A stretch of 21,159 nucleotides of DNA from NCBI GenBank assembly GCA_045106825.1, contig JBGCFH010000030.1, positions 1-21,159 of the forward strand, given 5' to 3'. Under the pieces are notes generated by a model. It did not search any database, was not told the DNA's origin, and worked only from the letters and a program-made list of their open reading frames with translations. How positions within the stretch are numbered: position 1 is the stretch's first letter; each line of letters begins with the position of its first letter. The translations under genes and the position numbers were made by a program. The DNA is from CAWVWD01 sp045106825. GTDB lineage: Bacteria; Bacteroidota; Bacteroidia; Chitinophagales; Saprospiraceae. Shown piece after piece: positions 14,774 through 21,159 of this stretch.

Positions 14774-15166
14774 ATGGTTTTGTATTTTGTTTTATTGGTA
14801 GGCGTATTGAATGCTTCGGTTATTATTGGAGCCTACAAGTTATCTTCAAAGGGTTACTTGTTTTATTCGGTACGCTTAATTTTTGAAAAGATTGTTTACT
14901 ATAATTTTGACGAAATAAAGATTAATTATGTGTTAGAGTTTTTTTACCGTCCTGTATTAGGATGTGTTATTTGTATGAACAGCCTTTGGAGTGTAGGAAT
15001 GTTATTTATTTATTCTTATTTAGATGTAATTAACTTGCAATCATTTGCAATGAAAGATTTGATTTCCTATATATTATCTATTTTTGTTAGCGTAACAATA
15101 TGTACTTACTATGAAGATAAACTCAATATTCAGTACGATAAGTCGGATTCAGTACAGATTAGCTAA
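14774..15166 (+). CDS. Three-helix membrane protein with CxxC motif
   Basis: This 130-residue protein has hydrophobic segments at about residues 3-20, 62-84 and 96-112. Just before or at the start of the second helix is RPVLGCVICMNSLWS, with C64 and C67 in a C-x-x-C-M-x-S-x-W arrangement. I recall short phage membrane proteins with a similar C-x-x-C-M-x-S-x-W sequence in Bacteroidetes phages, of unknown function. The Cys pair may bind metal or be redox-active. The gene is inside the virion block, starting one base after the preceding stop, and its last 56 bases are shared in another frame with the next gene. Holin, ejection-related or membrane-remodelling roles are all possible. No lysis enzyme is seen nearby to favour a holin. 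Confidence 0.65.
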   Translation: MVLYFVLLVGVLNASVIIGAYKLSSKGYLFYSVRLIFEKIVYYNFDEIKINYVLEFFYRPVLGCVICMNSLWSVGMLFIYSYLDVINLQSFAMKDLISYILSIFVSVTICTYYEDKLNIQYDKSDSVQIS

Positions 15167-15749
15167 TGATGTAGTGACGGATGAAAGTATTCCTTTACAG
15201 TTAATTGAAGATACTTGCCATTCTGTTAGGCTTTCGCTTTTTAAAAAGAATAACAATAAGTCAAGTTTTTATCAAAAGATATGTTGTATTCCTGTTGAGT
15301 GTGAAACTGTGGAATGCGATGGAATGGTATTAGAAAATATACAAGTGATTAATATTCCCGAAGTGCTTACCGAGGCAAATATTTCAGTAAGCACTTTAAG
15401 TGTAGAAGAGGGTAGCACTTATTTATACTTAGGTAAAAACAAAAGTAAGCCTATGAAAAAAAGTAGGCTTATGAAGCAACTGAACCAAAGGTCATTTACA
15501 TTATTAGGTAACAACAAGTTAGTTATTTATGACGATGAACCTATTGAGTTTCTTTGCGTTTCTGCTTTATTTGTAGATCCTTATGATGAAAGAATTATTG
15601 CTTGTTCCGATATTACTTCTCCGAGGAAAGATGCCGAATATCCTATACCATCTTCTTCTTTATTGCAGTTAGAAGATATTGTTTACAGGTTGCTTATCAA
15701 TAGAAACACAGTTAACGAAACAGATAATAACTCTAAGAAAGTGATGTAA
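15111..15749 (+). CDS. Possible connector/ring virion protein with Cys cluster
   Basis: The 212-residue product starts at ATG 15111, inside the preceding gene (56-base overlap), and no good start codon is found after 15166. Residues 1-48 form a helical region (MKINSIFSTISRIQYRLAND). Four Cys follow within 12 residues: C58, C59, C64 and C69 in KICCIPVECETVECDG. A beta-rich centre comes next, and near the C-terminus YPIPSSSLLQLEDIVYRLL (residues 177-195). As I recall it, a (Y/F)P-x-P followed by a Leu-rich helix is frequent near the end of Bacteroidetes phage connector-type virion proteins. The Cys cluster may be structural or metal-binding. The role is inferred from context and this C-terminal pattern. 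The gene ends one base before the next. Confidence 0.6.
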   Translation: MKINSIFSTISRIQYRLANDVVTDESIPLQLIEDTCHSVRLSLFKKNNNKSSFYQKICCIPVECETVECDGMVLENIQVINIPEVLTEANISVSTLSVEEGSTYLYLGKNKSKPMKKSRLMKQLNQRSFTLLGNNKLVIYDDEPIEFLCVSALFVDPYDERIIACSDITSPRKDAEYPIPSSSLLQLEDIVYRLLINRNTVNETDNNSKKVM

Positions 15750-15750
15750 T

Positions 15751-16176
15751 ATGCCAACAATAGTAAATAAAAACAAAGAATTGAATGTCGTAATTGTCAA
15801 TAGGTCATTCCGTATTGATGGAGTTGATTTTCCGCCAAATACGCAATTGCGATGGTCACATAAAGAAAAGAGTTGTTCTTGTAAAAACAAACCTTGGAAT
15901 TACAATGTAACGGCTTACGCAGATGGTGTTCCGTTGCCTGACAATAGAACTTCTTTTAAAGTGACTGATGATTTTGTGGTAGAAGGGTTAATTGAAACAC
16001 ACGAAAGAATACGTCCTTTAGCTTTGGATAAAGTCGATGCTCAACGGTACAGGAATAATAAACTCGGGGTTGCTCCAAAAGATACTATTCCTACTCATAG
16101 AGATAAAGACGGCTTTTACATGGCAAATGGAAACATGGATTACCGTTCAGGGAAAACAGACTTGAAACATGATTGA
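15751..16176 (+). CDS. Small basic hypothetical protein in virion block
   Basis: The 141-residue protein has a beta-rich first half (LNVVIVNRSFRIDGVDFPPN, then QLRWSHKEKSCSCKNKPWNY with C42 and C44) and a second half rich in Arg, Asp and Lys with little predicted structure (RPLALDKVDAQRYRNNKLG). The C-terminal 30 residues are probably flexible (YMANGNMDYRSGKTDLKHD). It may be a small virion or tail-assembly protein. The family is not recognised. It starts one base after the previous stop and overlaps the following gene by 8 bases, so the two are probably translationally coupled and may act as a pair. Confidence 0.55.
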   Translation: MPTIVNKNKELNVVIVNRSFRIDGVDFPPNTQLRWSHKEKSCSCKNKPWNYNVTAYADGVPLPDNRTSFKVTDDFVVEGLIETHERIRPLALDKVDAQRYRNNKLGVAPKDTIPTHRDKDGFYMANGNMDYRSGKTDLKHD

Positions 16177-16765
16177 TAAAAAGTATCATTACAAAGATGG
16201 TGAATATCCGGGGCATCATAGAGAAGAGATTGACAAAGAGTTTTATAATTGGCAAGACTTCTATACTAAAATGCCATTTTATTGTGGTGATGGAGGTCCA
16301 CCGTTTATCTTTAAGTTAAAAAGAAGAAACTTCCGAGAGTTTCCTCTCTTTGGCTTTTGTATGAACTTAGGGTTACTTGCTAAATATCAATACACTTGGG
16401 AAAGACGGTTAAAGCTTTATCATCGACTGTTAGGAATATTTTATGACTACATACATTGGAGAGTAATATACTCTAAAAACGCTATTGACTTTGGGATGTT
16501 TTTGATGAAGCGTGATGATGATTTTAATGGACAAATAAGGTTGACAAAACCATCAAAAGCAGAGTTCACTAAAAATGAAAGGGTTTTAATATACAATACA
16601 GGCATAAGAACGCAATATGTGCATCGAAAGGTAGTAAATGATGTTGACTTCACAAGAACGCAACAAGAAGCTCAAAAGTCAATAAAAGCACTACATGAAT
16701 TGGTAAAGGAAAATCCTCAAACTTGCGTATGGAAGCGTAAACAACTTGAACTAAAAAACAAATAA
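16169..16765 (+). CDS. Aromatic-rich basic hypothetical protein
   Basis: This 198-residue protein is unusually rich in Tyr, Phe, Trp, His, Arg and Lys. It begins MIDKKYHYKDGEYPGHHREE, and its centre holds FKLKRRNFREFPLFGFCMNL and KYQYTWERRLKLYHRLLGIF (about residues 48-93). It has no membrane helix or signal peptide. The last 50 residues are helical (TRTQQEAQKSIKALHELVKE). High aromatic and basic content could suit contact with DNA or with other virion proteins. It overlaps the previous gene by 8 bases and is separated from the next by 3, in the head-to-tail part of the operon. No family is recognised. Confidence 0.55.
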   Translation: MIDKKYHYKDGEYPGHHREEIDKEFYNWQDFYTKMPFYCGDGGPPFIFKLKRRNFREFPLFGFCMNLGLLAKYQYTWERRLKLYHRLLGIFYDYIHWRVIYSKNAIDFGMFLMKRDDDFNGQIRLTKPSKAEFTKNERVLIYNTGIRTQYVHRKVVNDVDFTRTQQEAQKSIKALHELVKENPQTCVWKRKQLELKNK

Positions 16766-16768
16766 CTA

Positions 16769-17302
16769 ATGCAATATTATTCTTACAATGACTTTTTGGT
16801 TTTCTTGAAATCCTACAATTCTGAATGGGATTTAACAGAAATATCTAACTTAGAAGTTATTGTACTAAACGCTTTAGTCAAAGTAATTAATGTTCAACAT
16901 ACGACAGAAGTTACTTGTGTTTACGATATTAAGAATTGCATGGTAGAATTGCCACATGATATTTATAAAATAGTGTGTGCTTCATTGCCTTACGTTCAGA
17001 GAGGAAACTTTTTACACTTTGAGGTTGCATCGGGAAAAGTAGAAATAACCTACAAGTCTTATCCTTTGCAAGATGACCGTCCTACGATACCACAATCTGC
17101 TATTGATTACATTTGTGCTGTTGTTGAGGCACAATATGCTAAAAACGCTTGGATAAGAGGAGAGATTAACAACGGACAGTTTACTTATTTTAAGCAAGAA
17201 TCAGATACAAAGTTACGTGCTGCGACTACTCATTTACCCGATAGGCAAGAAATGAATGCAGCTTTATTTATGCAAAAGTTTGGAATATTTGTTAAAATGT
17301 AA
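16769..17302 (+). CDS. Putative head-tail connector / tail ring protein
   Basis: This 177-residue protein begins with an N-terminal helical segment (YNDFLVFLKSYN and following). Beta strands follow (CMVELPHDIYKIVCASLPYV; KVEITYKSYPLQDDRPTIPQ, about residues 89-108) and then a helix, AIDYICAVVEAQYAKNAWIR (110-129). The pattern of an ITY...YP...D strand, then P-x-IP, then a helix, is typical of P22 gp4-like and T7 gp11-like connectors and of the small ring proteins that crAss-like phages place just before the nozzle protein. It ends two bases before the giant nozzle gene, which strengthens the call. A helical C-terminal tail (NAALFMQKFGIFVKM) could seat against the nozzle. Identification is by context and pattern, without database support. 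Confidence 0.6.
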   Translation: MQYYSYNDFLVFLKSYNSEWDLTEISNLEVIVLNALVKVINVQHTTEVTCVYDIKNCMVELPHDIYKIVCASLPYVQRGNFLHFEVASGKVEITYKSYPLQDDRPTIPQSAIDYICAVVEAQYAKNAWIRGEINNGQFTYFKQESDTKLRAATTHLPDRQEMNAALFMQKFGIFVKM

Positions 17303-17304
17303 AA

Positions 17305-20300
17305 ATGGCAAAGCAACGAAGTAAATACGATACAATCGAAAACTATCCTTTTAGACTTAAAACTGACAAAGATGAACTTCTAAGCACAAAAGAAGATGCT
17401 TATTATCTCGAAAACGTTAGAATAGAGCAAAAGGATAGTTTTTATTTAGTGAACTTGACAGAAGAAAAGGTAGGATTTACTTTATCTGACGGGTTTAAGT
17501 CTATTGCTATTGCTTCCTATAATCAAATATATTTTATATTCTCACTAAACCCTACTACTGACGAGTTAGAAGTAGGGTCTTATCCTTCTCCCGATTACAA
17601 CGGCAACTTAGTTGACCAATATCAACCATTGAAAACTTACGTTGGCAGCCAAAATTATTTTAATCAAAGCATTTGTGATTATGATGTCAATGTTACTCGA
17701 CAAGATTTTAGAATAGCAAACTTCGGACTTTCACTAAAAAGGCATGAATTGCATTGCTACGACTTTACAGACGGTAGCATAAATCTTTTATTGCTTTCGG
17801 AAAGTGGAAACGTGGTTTTTAATAGTGGGTTTAGTGCTGACGGAATTATAAAAAAAGGCTATTTTAACGATAGCGATATATTAGAAAAAACTTATCTGCA
17901 ACTAAATGAATTTGTTTGTCCTCCAAATGTATCACCATCAATCGAAAGTAATGGAAGTTTGCAAACAGGTAGTTATGAGTTTTATATTAGATACAAAAAA
18001 CTTAATGGGAGTACAACTTCGTTTAAGAAGATAACTAACCAGGTAAATGTATTCGATGGTCAAGTTCATGATGTAACAGATGTGTTTCGTGTGTTTAGTT
18101 CAGAAGGTGAACAGACAAACAAATCAATACTACTTGAGTTAAGCCAAAACAATCCTGCCTATGAGTTTTTTGAAATAGGTGTTATTTATAGAAGTGGGGC
18201 AAACAAAAACATAACCCTTGCTTACAAAGTAAATCAGTTGTTCAACAATGAGCAAGTTACTTTTGATATATCTATTAAAGGTAATAACTTTTTACCTATT
18301 GATGTGTCGGAAATACTATCTTCTAAGATAATCGAAAAAGGATGTTTGACAGGTGACTTTGTGAAAGGAATGTTCTTTGGAGGTAATTGGTTTAACCAAA
18401 ACTTCAATAATTCAGACTTATGCGAGTATGCAAAACTTGTTCAAATAGGAGAAGAGTTAGTTAATGTAGCATCTGATGATTACACCAATGATTTAACGTC
18501 ACATACGGGAGCGTATGGAGTAGGAGATAAAGACAGAGGTTACTTTTCAGGAGAAACTTATTGCTTTATGTTACACCCTGTTTTTAAAGATGGGAGTATA
18601 GGATTAGGGTTTCCAATGAAAGGGCGTGACAACTTGGATGGATTAGGGACAGGAGCAACTAACGAAAAGGGAATATATCGTTTTTCAAGTAAGCAAAGTA
18701 TTCCGTTTTTTAATGGAACTGACTTGTTTTCTAAATACCCGACTTTTGATTTTACAGATGCTAACTTAAATGCAAAAACTACGTGGATTGAAGATAATGT
18801 AAAAGGATGGCACATATCACGTACTAAGCGAAATAAAAACATGCTGTATCAAGGCATTCTCTATAATTGCTACAATGGTGATTTTAGGCATACAGTAATA
18901 AATGATCCAGATAAAATGAAGGTAGGAAAGTCATATCCTTACGATGTTGCAAACTTGGATATTTACGAGAATCATGACAAGTACTTTCCATTAATTGAGC
19001 CGAAATCATTTTACTTTGCATCATATAAAGATTCAGTTTTTACAATTCCTAACTTTAGAAAAATCATGTATGGTTTTGATGATGGCACAGACAATCATCA
19101 AACACCAACAGGAAAGTATGCTTTGTTTTCTACGGATTTTATGATTGACGAACAGATAGGTGAAATAGACTTGTCATCTGCATTTATTCAAAAGATAGCA
19201 GTTACTAATCTTGACCCTAAGTCATTTGGTAACTTTGTTGCTTCCAATACAAACTTAAAAGGACATTATCAAGATAGTTACATTTCTTTTCAGTCCAATC
19301 CAACGGTAGTTGAAACATATTCTGTCACGCCTTGGTCGGGAATTGAAAATAACGAGTTTTGCTCTAAGTTAGATGTAGGAGGAATTGAAACAGGATGGCA
19401 TTATGGTTATGATGAAAGTACAGGAGGAAACGCACCCGAGGGATATATATTCAACTTAGGAATGGCTTGTCCTGCATATATTGGAATAGAAAGTGATGAT
19501 GACTTAACACATTATGTAAATGATTTTGTTGCTATTTACAAAAGAAATCCTGTTGGTTTAAACATTGAAGATGAATATTCGACAAGTGGTGAATTGTTTG
19601 GAATTATATCTAAAATAGTTTTATTAGGCGAAGATAATACTTCCTGCGGAGGAGGTGATTGTTACGTTCAACGAAATACGATTAAGACTATTCATGCAAC
19701 AGGACACGATGCTACAACCTTAGAGTTCTTTGCTCCAAGCCTTACATCAGGGAAAGATGATATAGGTTTTGGTTTATTCCTGTCTTTCGTTTCGGAGAAT
19801 AAACATAACAGTTACGGTAGAATACCAAAAGGAGGTAATTCTTTTTATGCTCACAAATCAATAGAGGATTTTTTAGGTCAATTCAATCTTCCCGAATCAT
19901 TCTTTTACAATAGAGGGTATGACTTTGAGCTAATACAAAACTTCACAACTTACGATGCTCGATTAAATCTATCGCAAAATAATCTTAGAAATTCAATCGC
20001 TTACACGTTAAGGCAAAAATCAGAAGGCATAGAAGATGCTTACAGGAGTATTTTAGGAGGTCAAATAAAAACGTTCAACCTTAATGATGGAAAGATAGTT
20101 AAGCTATTGGAACAAAATGGTAACTTAATAACAATACATGAAAACGCAATACATGGACATCCTGTAAATGAACGGATTGCAGTTTCAGAAGAAAGTAAGT
20201 TGTCAATAGGTTACGGAGAAATACTTCCCGAGCAAACACAAAAGATAAGTAGGTACGGAACGCAATACTTATTTGGTGCATGTAAAGATGACCAAAAAAG

Positions 20301-21009
20301 AATATACGGAATAGATGTAAATAATCAAGTAATATGGCGATTAGGACAAGGGTTTGAATTATTGTCTAAAGTGAAGATGTGTCAAAAAGAAGTGCATTAT
20401 CTTATCTTTGGCAACAACATAGATGAACGTTACCAAAAAGTAATATTGGACGGTTACGAAACTGATTTTGTAAACCTTTATTTTGACCATAGGTTTGATG
20501 AAGTTTTATTTACTATTCATAATCATACTTTACGCTCTCTTGCATTTTCCACATTATCGGATGAGTTTGTAGGCAGACGAACAGATATTGAGTTACAGGC
20601 AATAAATGAGCTTCGCAGCTATGATTTGAATGAGTTTATGTTACCCGATTTTTCAGATTACAGGAAAGACTTTGTAATTGGTATTGTTGTGACGAATAAA
20701 ATAAACTATCAATACCATTCGCATCATTTGCTTTCAGTTCAAAATGATTTAGGATTAAAAGAAGTTTTATTTTCAACAGACAATCAATCGGAGATATTAA
20801 CGGTTGCAACTGCTCCGAGTTGGTATAAGCCACAGTTTAGAAATAAGATATGGTTTGTACCAATTCCTCGCTCTACTGCGTTAGGTAGTACACATCAAGT
20901 CAAAAGTGTAATGACAGGAGATTATATGAAAAGTTTGTTTATCTTTGAAAAGATAGGTAAATTGGAATTGAAAGGAATATTAACCAAAGTATTAAACAAC
21001 TTTAGATAA
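17305..21009 (+). CDS. Tail nozzle ('stabilization') protein, crAss-like
   Basis: This is the largest protein of the window at 1234 residues. It belongs to the large tail 'stabilization' or nozzle proteins that form the distal tail tube of crAss-like podoviruses and hold DNA in until ejection. The first section (residues 8-60, including ENYPFRLKTDKDELLSTKED, then strand repeats) fits the entry of a beta-propeller-like body. The C-terminal third has the usual markers: KRIYGIDVNNQVIWRLGQGF (about 998-1017), SRYGTQYLFGACKDD just before it, and VNLYFDHRFDEVLFTIHNHT (about 1056-1075). A short Cys-containing loop GEDNTSCGGGDCYV (about 778-791) may be a surface or metal site. No signal peptide is present. 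The next gene begins immediately after its stop. Confidence 0.8.
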   Translation: MAKQRSKYDTIENYPFRLKTDKDELLSTKEDAYYLENVRIEQKDSFYLVNLTEEKVGFTLSDGFKSIAIASYNQIYFIFSLNPTTDELEVGSYPSPDYNGNLVDQYQPLKTYVGSQNYFNQSICDYDVNVTRQDFRIANFGLSLKRHELHCYDFTDGSINLLLLSESGNVVFNSGFSADGIIKKGYFNDSDILEKTYLQLNEFVCPPNVSPSIESNGSLQTGSYEFYIRYKKLNGSTTSFKKITNQVNVFDGQVHDVTDVFRVFSSEGEQTNKSILLELSQNNPAYEFFEIGVIYRSGANKNITLAYKVNQLFNNEQVTFDISIKGNNFLPIDVSEILSSKIIEKGCLTGDFVKGMFFGGNWFNQNFNNSDLCEYAKLVQIGEELVNVASDDYTNDLTSHTGAYGVGDKDRGYFSGETYCFMLHPVFKDGSIGLGFPMKGRDNLDGLGTGATNEKGIYRFSSKQSIPFFNGTDLFSKYPTFDFTDANLNAKTTWIEDNVKGWHISRTKRNKNMLYQGILYNCYNGDFRHTVINDPDKMKVGKSYPYDVANLDIYENHDKYFPLIEPKSFYFASYKDSVFTIPNFRKIMYGFDDGTDNHQTPTGKYALFSTDFMIDEQIGEIDLSSAFIQKIAVTNLDPKSFGNFVASNTNLKGHYQDSYISFQSNPTVVETYSVTPWSGIENNEFCSKLDVGGIETGWHYGYDESTGGNAPEGYIFNLGMACPAYIGIESDDDLTHYVNDFVAIYKRNPVGLNIEDEYSTSGELFGIISKIVLLGEDNTSCGGGDCYVQRNTIKTIHATGHDATTLEFFAPSLTSGKDDIGFGLFLSFVSENKHNSYGRIPKGGNSFYAHKSIEDFLGQFNLPESFFYNRGYDFELIQNFTTYDARLNLSQNNLRNSIAYTLRQKSEGIEDAYRSILGGQIKTFNLNDGKIVKLLEQNGNLITIHENAIHGHPVNERIAVSEESKLSIGYGEILPEQTQKISRYGTQYLFGACKDDQKRIYGIDVNNQVIWRLGQGFELLSKVKMCQKEVHYLIFGNNIDERYQKVILDGYETDFVNLYFDHRFDEVLFTIHNHTLRSLAFSTLSDEFVGRRTDIELQAINELRSYDLNEFMLPDFSDYRKDFVIGIVVTNKINYQYHSHHLLSVQNDLGLKEVLFSTDNQSEILTVATAPSWYKPQFRNKIWFVPIPRSTALGSTHQVKSVMTGDYMKSLFIFEKIGKLELKGILTKVLNNFR

Positions 21010-21159
21010 ATGCCAAAAACACCATCATATCCAATTGTTCGTGATGAAGCGATGAAACGATACTACCAAGCGGGTACTATGGCAAGGGCGAATAAGTTAT
21101 ATTCAATGTATGTGCAAGGCAACGAACCAATTCCTACACAACCGAAGCCAACTAAACAA
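21010..21159 (+). CDS. Partial hypothetical protein, runs off right edge
   Basis: An ATG at 21010, directly after the nozzle stop codon, opens a frame that stays open for all 50 codons to the window end. The visible N-terminus is MPKTPSYPIVRDEAMKRYYQ, followed by a helix and then a Pro/Gln-rich linker (GNEPIPTQPKPTKQ). Only the N-terminus is seen, with no recognisable domain. It is probably another gene of the tail block; a linker this early suggests a separate N-terminal docking segment attached to a larger domain beyond the window. Confidence 0.6.
   Translation, partial: MPKTPSYPIVRDEAMKRYYQAGTMARANKLYSMYVQGNEPIPTQPKPTKQ

Overview
The window is AT-rich (roughly one third G+C by eye) and almost every base is coding. 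It looks like the structural half of a tailed, podovirus-type phage of a Bacteroidetes host, related to the crAss-like phages (order Crassvirales). Three things support this: the order large terminase, portal, putative scaffold, major capsid, connector-type small proteins, then a giant tail nozzle ('stabilization') protein; Bacteroidetes-type TAnnTTTG promoter elements; and A-rich gene starts without Shine-Dalgarno sequences. All three stop codons end genes normally, so the standard code is in use. These assignments come from reading motifs and gene order; no database search was possible.

Layout. (1) Positions 1-165 hold the start of a minus-strand gene that leaves the window on the left, and a divergent control region with two interlocking perfect inverted repeats and a TATATTTG box on each strand. 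(2) Positions 166-3265 carry a rightward cassette of small genes: several unknowns, a two-helix membrane protein, a RusA-type Holliday-junction resolvase, and at its end a DUF2829/Tad2-family protein, a family known to sequester the signal of the Thoeris defence system. (3) Positions 3266-3395 form the only gap longer than 30 bases after position 166. It holds a strong intrinsic terminator ending 12 bases before the next start codon. (4) Positions 3396-11730 form the packaging and head block: a possible small terminase, TerL, a membrane-anchored protein wedged between TerL and portal, portal, putative scaffold and major capsid protein. (5) Positions 11761-21009 hold virion and unknown genes, including three short connector-like proteins, an abundant-type structural protein, a three-helix membrane protein with a CxxC motif, and the 1234-residue tail nozzle. 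(6) A final gene starts at 21010 and runs off the right edge.

The genes from 3396 onward are tightly packed and are probably cotranscribed to make and fill heads and to build the short tail. The first cassette ends at the terminator and probably supports DNA processing and counter-defence. No integrase, lysis enzyme, tRNA, CRISPR array or insertion sequence was found.
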